Shown: positions 32,323 through 43,770 of the stretch, one piece after another
Layout of the letters: each line of letters begins with the position of its first letter
Numbering within the stretch: position 1 is the stretch's first letter
NCBI GenBank assembly: GCA_033977485.1
Contig: CM066984.1
Coordinates: 43,469,100 to 43,533,099 of the forward strand
From: Hydrangea macrophylla
Taxonomy: Eukaryota; Streptophyta; Magnoliopsida; Cornales; Hydrangeaceae
Reading direction: 5' to 3'
Length of the DNA: 64,000 nt
Notes under the pieces: generated by a model
The model's database searches: none
Seen by the model: only the letters and a program-made list of their open reading frames with translations
Told to the model about the DNA's origin: nothing
Translations under genes and position numbers: made by a program

Positions 32323-35218
32323 TTCCATCCCGGAATTCGGGACAAAGAACGAAAGGAACTCAATCAAAGAATGGTCCATGATCACACCAAAATGCCATAT
32401 TGTCACAAGACAATGTGAACACTAACACAACGTGAGAAAATGAAACATCTCACGCATCGATTCTGTAAAGGAGAGGAAAGCTCAATAAAATAGTCAGTTA
32501 AGCACACCAAGGGTGCTGAGGAACAAATGTAAGGGACACACGAAGTTCAACATTAAAAGAAGGAGTCAAATCCATAAATCGACAGTAATAATGGACATGA
32601 ACCTCCAAATCATTGGATCAACCAAAAATGTACTTGAATGAAGACAAAGTCCATCCAGATGTCTCAAATTCATTAAATCAAAACAAAAGTGATATTTTCA
32701 AAAGGAACACGTGGTCATAAGGACACAACGAATTGTTGTATACCCAGAATTTGTCTTAAAATGAATAAGCAATAAGTATACAAAGGATATGTATACCAAC
32801 AAAATATATAATCTAATCATCAACTGGAAACCCAATCCAAAGAACAGAGGGTAACCCGTAGAATGGAAATAACATTCTACAACCATTACTTATGGTGAAA
32901 ACATTTACAAGACCCAAGGAATAAATGGGATAAAACCAAGTCAAACATTCAATACTCACAAGGAGTTTCCACGTCTCTCTAAGACGGAACAACAATGGAA
33001 CGAAAGAAATCGTACACCAATCAAAGTCTATACTCCTAATCTCGAAGCTCAAAATCATTGAGTGCCAAAACAATAAGGCATAAACTAAACATCTAACACG
33101 TATAGCCGAGTATTCTATCGGTAAGCACCTACACAAACAATGGTGGCAACCCTTCATGAAAATGATTCAAATATTTAAGACAAACATATTCAATCCAATG
33201 CATTCAACACTTCCAAAAGAAAGGACTAGATAGATTCAAAGAAATATCAAACTCGGTTCCAAGAACCCTCATTAAGCTTCAATTGATGTAAAAAAAAAAA
33301 AGAATCAAAGAAAGATATTACACAAGCGTGAATATCACACAGAGATCGAATTACAATTAAACACAAATTCTCAAAGCAAATCAATGATAGACTATCAAAG
33401 AATCATCATACGAAGCAAATGTATGATGTTTCAAAACACGAGTTCTAAAATGAACCAAATACTGGGTTAACTCCCAAGGAATGATCCAAAACACTCAAGA
33501 ATGAAACCAAGGAAAACTTTACAAAGCAAACGATATACTCGGTACTAAGGACCGTAACGACTCAAAGTTACATCTTAACCACATAAGAGGTATGAGTCGC
33601 AAAGACTTTCTTATAATACCTCGCTCCTCACAAGGAGACAATGATCAATATAGACACAAAAGTCTACAACAATGGCAAAGGGAAATTGATAAAAGAAATG
33701 ATTATCACACCCCAAAACATAAACATTGCTATAGTCAATTATAATGATTTTACTAATAAATGGATCTATTAAGAGATCCCATCTCAAAACAATGCGGCAA
33801 AAGTAATGTCATTGTCAGAAGTCAAAGGGTCTTACAAGGAAAAGTGTCCAAGAAGACACAATGATGCCATCAACAAGACAATAATAAATCAAATAGGTGA
33901 AGGAACAGACATAAACCAACAAGTTCACCAACATTCGTTGTTGCACGCGACAACCAAAAAATAATAATAATAACATATATATATAAAGATTATGCCTTGA
34001 CCAAAATAAGAAAATAAATGGTCATAATGATATCAAGCCCCTGAACTTTCAACTATTGAAAGTCCGATTCATATCAAAAAGAACTGGAAGTTCCCGAACA
34101 GGTGATCCTGAAATGTCACACGAAAGATGGAAGCAAACTAGACGATACGCCTTAAACAAGAGTTATAACAAACTCGCATCACAAACGGACCACAAATAAC
34201 GAAAGTGCTCAAGGAAACACAGTCGAAGTTTCTCAACAAAATGAAGACAACTCTATAGAAGTTGCCACACTAACCGAACGTGATCTCAAAACAAATGATC
34301 ACCAAGAATCGTCCTCTGCCTAAAGCAAGGATGAAATTAAAAGTTTGAACAAAGCATAATTACAATAATCTCACGACAGGGTGAGTAAAAAAGGGACTCA
34401 CAGATCCCAATAAACAAGGAATGCACCAAGTGCATGAATCCAACTTGTCAACAATGACATCAACAGTAATATGTCAAGATGATATAAAAGTAAAAACTAG
34501 GGGTCCGTCTAGATATTGAAAGTCCGTAACCCAAACAAAATTAACCCATAAGGTCTAAAATTACTAGCACGGAATCTCACATGATCCATTTCCAAACACA
34601 TAGTAATCGAAATTACTAACAAGAGAACATGCCCTAGGCATACTCCTATCACCAATACAAAAATAAGGTGGATGGCGTCAAATAGGCACTCTCATTCAAA
34701 TAACAGAGTGAGAGATAAATCAACGGAATCAAATGATGAAACTAAATACAATCTAATGGATAATTCATAGAATCAACAAAAAATCCACCCGACGGATCAA
34801 TCGTAAGGTCAAAGAAATAATAACAGTTCACATCGATAGGACACCTCAATAGGCCACAAAATTAGGCAACATCAATAGGCAACTACCGGAATGCCCAAAT
34901 AACATGGATATTACAACAACATCCCTTAACAAGGACAAGGTAAGCTCGAGTTCAACATGAAATAGAGTCGGAGAACTCACAAACGACTACTAAGTCCAAA
35001 CGAGTCCATGGTCAAAACCATTGACGCCCAAGAAGAAGAAGAAGAAGAAGAAGAAGAAAAAAAATCAACTATAAGGAAAACAATTCTTATAGTCACACAA
35101 AAGATACATCTAATGCAGATTTACACGAAAATCTTGCACAATCCAGCAATACGATTGTGACAACCAAGAGCCAATACTCTTGAGGTAGGAAGGCCAAGAT
35201 GGATGAGGTGAGGTCGGG
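32323..35218 (-). other. Internal sequence of element A, 3' part, non-coding
   Basis: About 2.9 kb between the PPT and the Cassandra-like LTR. It is AT-rich, with no recognisable gag or pol on either strand; the longest frames (33157-32813, minus) have no motif. A (GAA)n run lies at 35033-35058. Confidence 0.6.
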
Positions 35219-35299
35219 TGTGGGGGATTGTCCCACATCGCCTGGGGTAAAGTTCCTAGACTAGTTTATAAGGATTGATCGCCCCTCTATATGCAACAA

Positions 35300-35480
35300 G
35301 AAAATACTTTTGCTCACCCAATTTTTGGTGCACCAATGCTCACCCAAGCCTCCCATTGGTCAATGCAGTGGGATCCATGATTTAATTAATGGTGTTTAAT
35401 CCTAGGTCCCACTGCATTGACCAATGGGAGGTTTGGGTGAGCATTGGTGCACCAAAAGTTGGGTGAGCAAAAATGCTCTC
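35300..35480. mobile_element. Hairpin MITE (Mutator-like) in the Cassandra LTR
   Basis: A 181-bp near-perfect palindrome: the left arm TTTTGCTCACCC and a following block containing GGTGCACCAATGCTCACCCAA return as the reverse complement before 35472. It starts GA, ends TC, and is flanked by ATGCAACAA (35291-35299) and ATGCAAAAA (35481-35489), a 9-bp duplication with one mismatch. Nine-bp duplications are typical of Mutator-like elements. Confidence 0.75.
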
Positions 35481-35528
35481 ATGCAAAAAGGCCTTTTAAA
35501 ATCGTGAGGGAGCTAAACATAAAAGAAC

Positions 35529-35594
35529 ACCACAGTTAAGCGTGCTGCTGCCAGAGTAGTACCAAGAATGGGTGAACCCTTGGAAGTTTTCTGT
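35529..35594 (+). other. 5S rRNA-like segment (3' half)
   Basis: The segment keeps the internal Pol III control region of plant 5S rRNA: GTTAAGCGTGCT (A box), AGAGTAGTACCAAGAATGG (intermediate element) and TGGGTGAACCCTTGGAAGT (C box). The 5' half is not recognisable. It is part of the Cassandra-like LTR, not a ribosomal gene. Confidence 0.8.
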
Positions 35595-35648
35595 GTTTAG
35601 GCCCAAAGCGGACAATAGTGTTGCTAGATGGGGAGGTGGGTCGTTACA

Positions 35649-36776
35649 GTAACTGTCTCGAGTTTAAAGTCCAATTTGATTATTAATTTGTTCAAAAGTC
35701 TCTCAAATGCCAAGTTAAGTGAAATTTCACTTAATGGTCATGTACGAGTTAAGTGAAATTTCACAAAATATTCATGTATGCATGGTGAATTTTTTTTAAA
35801 CAATGCATATTTTATTAAAAGAAGCAATTTTCACAATTAATTATAAATCACAATTTTTCAACCAAAACAAATGCATTTTTTGAAAATTCACTGAACCCGT
35901 ACATGTCTTCTTCCTGGAAAACTTGAAGTTAAACTTAACATTGGTGTACTCGTTTAGTGAGATTTTACTTAGTTTTCTTGTATGGCAAGTGAAACTTCAC
36001 TAACTATCCCAAAAGTCACTAGAAGTAACTCTCTAGAGTTTAATGTCCAATTTGATACTTAGTTTGTTAAGAAGTCCCTCAAATGTCGATTTAAGTGAAA
36101 TTTTACTTAATGTTCATGCACAAGTTTAGAGAAATTTCACTTAATTTTCAAGTATGCCAAGTGAAATTTCACTCTCTTTTTTTCACATTAAAACAATGCA
36201 TATTTCGTTAAAAATAAATAAATTTCACAAACAATTATAAAACATAGTTTTTCAACCGAAACAAATGTAAAATTCTTGTGAAATTTTACTAAAACTCTCC
36301 TTCAGAACAAAGTGAACATTCAATTTTTTTTTCTCTCAAAACATTTCAGTTTAGCATACATGAATATTAAGTGAAAATTCAGTGAACTCATACACGAATA
36401 TTACGTGAAAATTCTATTTGGTTCGTTTGGAACATGGCATGTAAAAATATGAGTTTTTTTCTTTTGCTCAAAGGATATCAACAATGGTACTAGTTTTTTA
36501 GCTCTCGTCGACACGGTTCCAACGGTATAAAATTTGTAGAAAACGGAGTCGTAAATCAAAAGTTATGGAGGTTTAAAGTTAAAAAAAAAAATATTTTCGA
36601 AATGGATCTCATATAATACAGCCACTCACACGGTGTGAGTGGCTGAAGGCAGCAGTGTGCGCGTGAGGCGCTTGGTAATGACGTGGGATCTCCTATGGTG
36701 CTCGCACTTATACCGTGCAAGTGTTGTATGAGATTCCTTTTGTCCTTTTCATAAAATGGTCAAACCAATTTGGATT
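35649..36776. repeat. Fold-back repeat X, right part
   Basis: It begins with the second GTAAC of element A. The first 375 bp (35649-36023) and the next block (from 36024) are tandem copies, each starting GTAACTSTCT with AGTCCAATTTGAT-like sequence after it. From about 36370 on, it is the inverted copy of 8275-8690. A 20-bp perfect palindrome lies at 35715-35734. No coding sequence. Confidence 0.75.
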
Positions 36777-38456
36777 TAAACTTTTGAAGGTTACTTTGAG
36801 GGACTTATGACTACTTATCTATTAAAAGAATCATTTATTCTAAAGAGATTGCAAAGAGACTCTAACTTGAGGAACTTGTATAGTTTCAATCCAACTACTA
36901 AATGGTTTTTAATAGGTTTAAAACCATATTCAATTGTTAATATTGTCACAAAACATGCAGTTTTTTTGTTAGATCTCATTGATAATTTATTTTTTTATAT
37001 TTGGGTTAATCAAACAGGAAACAAATTACTATAACTAGTACTCCTAATTGTTTGAGGGTTGTAGTGTATAGTTCTTAATGTGGTGTTGTTTACACCACAT
37101 ACATTTGGACTTTTGGTCAACACAAGACTTGCTTGTGTGATGGAGTATGAGTGGATGTTGAAGTCCAAGTTTGTATGGCAGCAACAAAATGTGGTTGATT
37201 CATATTAAACATATGGTCATTTATTTAAATGACTTAGTGGGCAGAAACCACCAAAACTACCATATTGTGGATAGTTTTATGAAAAATAACGACCTATAAA
37301 CTACCACATCATGGGATATTTACTAGAAAGTTATTATATCTTGAAATTTCCACATCATGTGCAGCAGTCACGTTGTCAACCTGAGAGTGACACGATCAAC
37401 CCGATACATCCATGTGGCAGATTTCCAGTTCAAATTGACAATGACAGTCATGTTGACAGTGGCTAAGTGGCAGTTATTCATATTTTTGCCTATAAATACA
37501 AGAGAGAAAGAAGAAGAAGATATCTCCACGATCATCAACAACATGCCCTAGGCATTTTTATCTTTATTTTGCTTTCTTGTTCTAAGAGTAGATTTAGATT
37601 TAGTTCAAATTCATCGTTGTAATCAAAGAAGGTATGTGTTCGATCCCATTCTTTGTGGAATTGGAGGCATGCTTTGCCTTTTCAATCCTGTGATCTTCAT
37701 CAAGAAGGTGTTATCCTCTTCTTTATAGTGTAATTGATCTTATATCTTTTGTTGTGTTTAATGAAAAATATTGCCTCTTGAGGCATTTATTTGTTTGGTG
37801 ATATTATAATCTAAAATCTTTGATTCTGTCAATGCTATAAGAACCTAGAAGGAAAGTTATCACGCCACAAAACCACTAAAAATAGCATTAAGACACGTGA
37901 CTCCCATCGAGGCCTCTATTCCACTAACTCATAGTCAAACATATTCGATTATTAGAGTCTAGAGGTGAAATTTCTCTTATTTAGATCAAAAGTACCATTT
38001 ATAGACATTATTCTCTTGAAAATAGGGGCTCAGTCGACTGTTTTAATGCAGTAGGAAATTCTGCAGCATTTACAACTACTTGCACTTGCACTTTAAGTAC
38101 CAAACAAAATTTAACTCTAACAAATTATCATCCTTTTACACCTTATATCAACTTAGGTTCGTTTAATTTCAAAAATACAATGAAAGTTTTGGGAGACTTT
38201 AGGACTTCAATTGACTTTGAATTTCCATTCAAATCACTACCGGGAAATTTTAAACTGAAATTCAACTCAATGGCTTTCCAAAGGTACAAAAATGGACAAT
38301 TTTGGAGGCCAAAAAGTATTTTTTTACAAAAATCTAGAAAAGTAGTGCGCATAAAACTTGAAGTAGGGGCAAAGGAGGACCTAAGGGAGGAAAACAGTAG
38401 GTGGCTGCTCCACCCCCCTTTTGTAGGCCGCCATCGGATTTTTTTTATTCCCCATA
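36777..38456. other. Unassigned sequence with one promoter-like stretch
   Basis: No recognisable gene. A 75-codon frame at 36807-37034 has no motif I know. A stretch near 37340-37560 has TATAAATA (37491-37498), then GAGAGAAAGAAGAAG and a leader-like region ending in GATCCC near 37640, the look of an LTR promoter, but no TG...CA ends could be assigned. A single CAGTCGACTG lies near 38031. Confidence 0.5.
37491..37498 (+). promoter_or_regulatory. TATA box, unassigned repeat
   Basis: TATAAATA preceded by GTGGCAGTTATTC and followed about 25 bp later by a purine-rich tract. It could drive an unidentified LTR element on the plus strand. Confidence 0.35.
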
Positions 38457-38857
38457 GGCCTCGTTTGTTTCGCAGGACTAAAAGGGGGACAGAGGGGGAT
38501 TGGACTAATAGTCCATTTTAATCGAATAGTCCAGTGTTTGGCATTGCTATAGAGCGCAGGACTAATTGTCCATTTTAAAAGAATAGTCCCCCATATGGGG
38601 GACTAAGTTATACGGCCACGTTTGGATGGCAGAGGTGGGATTGGACAATTAGTCCTTTTTAAGAAATAGTCCCGGGACTACTAATACCACCTCCCCCATG
38701 GTATAACTTAGTCCCCCATATGGGGGACTATTCTTTTAAAATGGACAATTAGTCCTGTGCTCCATAGCGATGCCAAACGCCGGACTATTTGATTAAAATG
38801 GACTATTAGTCCAATCCCCCTCAATCCCCCCCTTAGTCCTGCGAAACAAACGAGGCC
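38457..38857. mobile_element. MITE M1, interlocked with M2
   Basis: Left arm 38457-38613 starts GGCCTCGTTTGTTTCGCAGG; right arm 38701-38857 is its reverse complement, with arms of about 157 bp at roughly 93% identity. The centre between the arms is the left arm of M2. Ends starting GGCC with GTTTG resemble hAT-type MITEs, but no 8-bp duplication was found. Confidence 0.75.
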
Positions 38858-38942
38858 TGGGGGAGGTGGTATTAGTAGTCCCAGGACTATTTTTTAAAAA
38901 GGACTAATTGTCCAATCCTGGCTCCGTCATCCAAACGTGGCC
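38614..38942. mobile_element. MITE M2, interlocked with M1
   Basis: Left arm 38614-38700 starts GGCCACGTTTGGATGGCAG; right arm 38858-38942 is its reverse complement (about 88% identity). The centre is the right arm of M1. M1 and M2 share parts such as GGACTAATTGTCC, so they are related families. Confidence 0.75.
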
Positions 38943-40929
38943 ATAGTGTTCTAGAAGCCCCTTGTGCTAAGAAACTATCTGAAAATTGTATTTTGACCTA
39001 AATTGCCTATTTTAGCCCTATTTTTAGCCTTGAAAACTCCTAATTAGCCTTGGAACTTGGAAATTAAGTTTTCAAACTCTATATATAGATCCATATACTT
39101 CACATCTTGGATATACTTGGAGATACTTGGATATACTTGATCATCTAGAGAGTTACTTTGAATATACCTTGCATATTCTAGAGAGAGGGAGAGGGGGGTC
39201 ATTTTAGAGAGAGAATTGAGAACTGTGAGTGAATTGATTTGAATTGATCTTGAAAATTAATTAAGTCATAATTGAGGGAAGACTTGAACATCAATTGTAT
39301 CCTTGTTCATCCACCATTGATGAATACACTTTGAAGGCTTGAAGAACACTTGAAGATGAAAGATCATCCTAGCACAATTCTAAGTTTAAATTGAGAATCC
39401 TTCAAGATGTAAACACTATAATCTTTAATCACTTGTTTTGTATATATAGTTTATAAATTTTGGATCTAGTTTAGTCTCTTGAACACTCTTTTTCTTTCTC
39501 TTCTATTCTTCACACACTCACATAGCTAGATCCAAGTTCTCTTTGATTTTGTTGATAATTCATGATTAGAGACCTATTATACTATAATTCTCATATTTTG
39601 ATTTTGATTAGATCCATGCATCCACGCTTATACATATGTATTGTATTTTGAATCCTATGATGATCTAGTAAGTTAATCTATGAGGAGGATGTTCCTATGT
39701 TCATATCATTCTCTTGATCATCTCTATGCTTTGATTTTGTTGATAATTCATGATTAGAGACCTATTATACTATAATTCTCATATTTTGATTTTGATTAGA
39801 TCTATGCATCCACGCTTATACGTATGTATTGTATTTTGAATCCTATGATGATCTAGTAAGTTAATCTATGAGGAGGATGTTCCTATGTTCATATCATTCT
39901 CTTGATCATCTCTATACTTTGAATTTCTCTTTGACTTTCATCTTTGATGGGATGTTTGAAAGACCCTTTGATCCATGATATAAAGTTATTCATAGAAGTT
40001 GAGGTAAAAATTAATTGAAAATCATGATAAACATATTGATCTATGAATTTGATCTCTCTAAGGGGCTAAAATAAAAACATAAGGTGTTTTCATCATACAT
40101 TAAAATGAACTAGTTGATTACTTCAAAATTCAGCAAAATAGATGGGTTTTATCCATACAATTTGGTCTATCAAACCTTATTGTTTGATGGATTTCAAATT
40201 TTTTGGATAAACTTTGATGAATAATCAATTTTGAGAATTATGAGGATTCATTTACTATTTTTAGTACTTGTTGAAAATCGGTTGATAGATTTGAGCATAA
40301 TCTCTTTGTGATTTAATATCATAAAATCAATGATAGCTATCAATGTTCCGCTTTTTGGAGATGATTCCTAACTCATGTATCTACATGTCGATGTACAATC
40401 ATGGCATGTGATCGAGTTAAGGTTGTTTCCCAAGCATTTGAAGTTGATATATCTATTCTATAATTTTTTGAATTCAACTACAACTATGATTATCTATACA
40501 AAATGATCAAACCTTGATCGTTCAACAGCCATTGATGAATAAAAAAATTTTAAAAATAACTTAGGATATATAAATGGGAGATCGAAAGCTAAGATCAACA
40601 TGCTTAATTTGATTTTGAAGTTCTATCATGTTTAGCATCATTTTGTCAAATGATACCAAAATTCCAGAGAAGCAGTGTCTGGTTTAAGTCATTGTTCAGA
40701 GACCTTAAGTTCATAGAATGTATATGGGTTTATTTTTACCATAAAGTTCAATGAAATAGATTTTGTTTGACACCAATTGGACCTTCATATGGTATTTATA
40801 GAATTAACTCTGATTTTACAAAAAGAGTGGACAACTCTAAACCATTATTCCAAAAACATTAATTACTTGAACATCAATGATGCAAATTAGGTCCCACTTT
40901 TTGGAAAACTTTCCTAAGACATGTATCTA
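38943..40929 (+). other. Probable LTR or flank of element E, unassigned
   Basis: AT-rich sequence without coding motifs. A 39070-39190 tract with repeated GATATACTTGGA and GAGAGAG looks like an LTR leader. The start of the E LTR was not found; part of this stretch may belong to it. Confidence 0.4.
39541..39916. repeat. 188-bp tandem duplication
   Basis: Two copies, 39541-39728 and 39729-39916, differ at about three transitions (for example TACATATG against TACGTATG). It is a recent direct duplication. Confidence 0.95.
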
Positions 40930-41426
40930 GCGACATTGTTTTATGTATACTTAATATCTATAGATACTCTGTTAGTATTTGCATTCACTCAGCTTTCATA
41001 GCTGATGGCGTTTTATGCCGTTGGATACCAAGGTTATGAGTATGCAGGGAAAGAATACATGTCTAGGGGCTATGAGGATGGAGCCTACGATGACGGAGGC
41101 TATGCTGGTGCTGACTACTATGCGAGCTAAAGACCTGGAGCTTCACTGTAGTTAGTTTACCTTTATTTTTTTAGAGACTGCTATAATAATTATAGTTGTA
41201 ATTGGCGAGTATACCGTAATACTTTATTTCTGCTGCTACTTATGTTTATAATAGCTAGCAAACTCTGATTATATATGTCAAACCTAGTACTTCCTTATGC
41301 GTCGGTCGATTCATTACTCTAATGATTAGACTTGCCTTATGGACAATGTAATGAGTTTCAACTATCATGGCCAACGGGTCTAAAAAGGAATTTATTTTCT
41401 CTATTTTGCTATTGCGGGGCGCGACA
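40930..41426 (+). repeat. 5' LTR of element E, 3' end
   Basis: It shares with LTRs B, F and G the CACTCAGC hairpin (40990-41004), a GGAATTTATTTTCTCTATTTT tract and a terminal GGGGCGCGACA. A degenerate PBS follows at 41435. Confidence 0.7.
40990..41004 (+). other. Conserved LTR hairpin (E)
   Basis: CAGCT, loop TTCAT, AGCTG, a 5-bp stem followed by ATGGCG. Confidence 0.55.
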
Positions 41427-41434
41427 TGATTTTT

Positions 41435-41446
41435 TGGTATTAAATC
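41435..41446 (+). other. Degenerate PBS of E
   Basis: TGGTATTAAATC, matching the first six bases of the initiator-Met PBS and followed by CTAGG as in related elements. Confidence 0.6.
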
Positions 41447-41688
41447 CTAGGTTTAGTAGTTGCGCATACCAATTGCCCAACATTTCTTGAGTTTGAACCT
41501 TAAGATTCCTTAAGATAGGGGTTGACTTCAAGTAAACATTTTTGAGTTGTTCATATAAAGTTTCCTTGCTATAAATGTGCTAGTAGTTGTAACTACTACG
41601 TTTAGTTTCTTACCTATTTTTGGCTATTATTTTTAGATTGAAGACTAACCAATATATGTCTATATAGGTACCCAACCACACTGCATCG

Positions 41689-42910
41689 ATGGCAGGAAGA
41701 TACGCCCAGACCGTCCTGCATCGATTTATATAGGATGCACCTTCAGCACCTTAAGTTGCTGATCCGATAGGCATGTTCGAAGCCTTTGTACGTAGGATGG
41801 AGCGGATTAACAACGCTAATGTGAACTATGGAAATAATCATGGACCACCTCCGAGGCTAGTGGAGGATCGAATAGTGGAGCATATCTGTCATTTTCGTCC
41901 GAAGAAGTTTGACGGGAATACTAAGCCATGACAATCGAAATAGTGGCTCCGAGCTATGGAAACAATCTTTGATACCTTGGGATATAATAAGATCGAGAAA
42001 CGTCGATTAGAGACATTCCAATTGACTAATACGGCAAGCGATTGGTGGGAATCAGATAAGGTGACCGTAGGAGAGGATGCGGCCAGAAGAATGCCTTGGA
42101 TCACATTCAAAGGGCTGTTTCTAGAGAATTGCTTTCCTCAGATGGAGAGGAATAGGAAGGAGAGAAAGTTTATTGAGTTGAGACAAGGAAATAGATCTTT
42201 TAGGGAGTATACGATGCAGTTCAAACGGTTATCCCATTTTTCCCTTCATATGATCGATAACCTCGAAGAAGAAGAGCTGCCACTTCAACGGATGACTCTG
42301 AATTATTAGGGTCAAACTTTCGAGGCCATGGTAAGAATGACAATCAGTTATGGAGATATTAATGGTCAAGAGCAAGGACGATTTGGGAATCGACCACCAC
42401 CCAAGGGTAACCAAGGGCGGAGACCTCCGACGCAGTTCCAAGGGAACAAGTGCAACTAGATTGGCAAAAGGAAGCCACCACCCGTGTTTCCTTATAACCA
42501 CTATGTTGTAACCTAGGCACCTCCCTTACAAGGATTACCTGCTACCACTGGGGGCAATACCACTGGATTCTTTAATTGTTGAAAGCCAGGTTATTTGGCT
42601 AATGATTGCTGAACTCCCAAGAGATACAACCGAGCAAGTGTTCTCTGTTATAACTATAACAAGCATGGCCACATGAGCAAGGACTGCAGAGTACCCTGGA
42701 CATACAATGGACTAGTTGCTCAAGGCCAAGTAGGACAGGCTCGTTTGAATGCTATAATCCCAGAGGATGTCAGATATATTGAAGCTGAGCAGCAGAATAT
42801 GGAAGGTACTCTTACATTTTTCAGCAATAGATTTAAAGTTCTTTTTATATTGGTGCTTCAAATTCATTCATTGCTATCAGATTTGTTAAATTTTTGGGTT
42901 TAGTACCCCA
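41689..42910 (+). pseudogene. Gag (E)
   Basis: The probable start is 41689 (MAGRYAQTVL). The gag domain follows in 41956-42309 with TASDWWESDKVTVG and an RSFREYTMQFKRLS stretch. Near 42650-42690 is a knuckle with residues CYNYNKHGHMSKDC. Stops at about 41731, 41929, 42307 and 42458 break the frame. Confidence 0.8.
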
Positions 42911-43319
42911 GGCGCTTGATATAGCCCTATACGCGGTACCACCTTTAGGAATGACCATAAGATTAGAAAAAGTGTGCAAGGACTGTGCCTTAACCCTTGA
43001 GTATAGTATTCTTCCAGCAGATCTAATTGTTTTATGAATGAAGGAATTTGACATCATTTTAGGATTAGATTGACTCATGATGTATCGTGCTAAGTTGGAT
43101 TGTGCCAATAAGATGATTACTTTTTGGGTACCAGGAAGTTAGCCTTTGATTTTCGGTGTAACCCCTCCAGTGTTGCTTTTCTCACTAGTAGTCTAGTAGT
43201 TATCAAGAGCTCAAGTTTGAAACTCACTGTTGCACATATTCCTATAGTCTGAGACCTTAAGGATGTGTTTCAAAATATTTTAGGATTGCCACCTAAGTGA
43301 GAGATTGACTTCTTTATCG

Positions 43320-43458
43320 AGTTGGTACCCTGTACTTTACTATTATCGAAGGCCCCTTATCGGATGGCACCAACAGAGATGCAAGAACTGAAGAAGCAGG
43401 TTCAGGAGTTGGAGGACCTCAAGTTTATTCAACCAATCACGTTGCCTTGGGGCGCACT
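43320..43458 (+). pseudogene. Reverse transcriptase N-terminus (E)
   Basis: Translates to [18 protein letters not shown] and then LKFIQP and PWGAL, the start of the gypsy reverse transcriptase. Solo LTR F interrupts it at 43458, and the domain resumes at 45628. Confidence 0.8.
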
Positions 43459-43540
43459 TGTAATACCCTGTATTTTCAGTAATTATTAGTATGAAAAGAT
43501 TCTGTATACTTCCCTTAAACCTATTTGAAGTTTCACTTTC

Positions 43541-43711
43541 AATCGATTGAAGTCATTTTGAGCAATCGAGAATTTATTTCTTCAATCGATCATACCCTGC
43601 CGACATGAATTTATTATGTGTTCCATTGTTCAATCGATCAAATCGGTCTCAATCGATCGAAATTGGCCGATCTACTCTCAATCAATCAAATTTGCTTCAA
43701 TTGATCAAACT
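43541..43711. repeat. CAATCGATTG-type palindrome cluster 1 (F)
   Basis: One full CAATCGATTG and several half-changed units (CAATCGATCA, CAATCGATCG, CAATTGATCA) upstream of the TATA box. Confidence 0.75.
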
Positions 43712-43770
43712 TGCAAGCATATATAATATTAGTTTATGCGCTAGACTTGCCACCTTGCACCTTTTCTCTC

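Larger units (their letters stand above)
8708..35648 (+). mobile_element. Non-coding LTR retrotransposon A (LARD-like) with nested insertions
   Basis: The unit begins with TGTAGAAATC after GTAAC (8703-8707) and ends before a second GTAAC (35649-35653), and the fold-back repeat reads through without loss across this junction. It has a plus-strand 5' LTR (8708-10614 plus 27279-27315, split by B), a Met-type PBS (27319), 2.0 kb of non-coding internal sequence, and then a block 29345-35648 that is inverted: a 3' LTR on the minus strand with its PPT, 2.9 kb more of internal sequence, and a Cassandra-like LTR. Rotating that block gives LTR-PBS-internal-PPT-LTR. No gag or pol was recognised in about 4.9 kb of internal sequence, so it fits the large retrotransposon derivative class. 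Confidence 0.65.
35219..35648 (+). mobile_element. Cassandra-like LTR (TRIM) with a 5S rRNA-like segment
   Basis: It starts TGTGGGGGATTGTCCCACATCG and ends GGGTCGTTACA, and carries tracts seen in Cassandra TRIM LTRs: a TTTTAAAATCGTGAGGG stretch, a 5S-like segment (35529-35594), then GGCCCAAAGCGGACAATA. Without the MITE and its duplicated target the LTR is about 240 bp, within the Cassandra range. No PBS, PPT or second LTR was identified, and 5-bp flanks do not match, so it is a partial or recombined copy. Confidence 0.8.

Noticed and set aside
35529..35594. A 5S rRNA gene
   Set aside because: Only the 3' half is recognisable and it lies inside a Cassandra-like LTR.
36807..37034. 75-codon frame as a small gene
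   Set aside because: AT-rich sequence, no recognised motif, no promoter or conserved neighbour.
37340..37640. Endogenous pararetrovirus promoter
   Set aside because: There is a TATA box and leader-like tract but no movement, coat or polymerase motif nearby.
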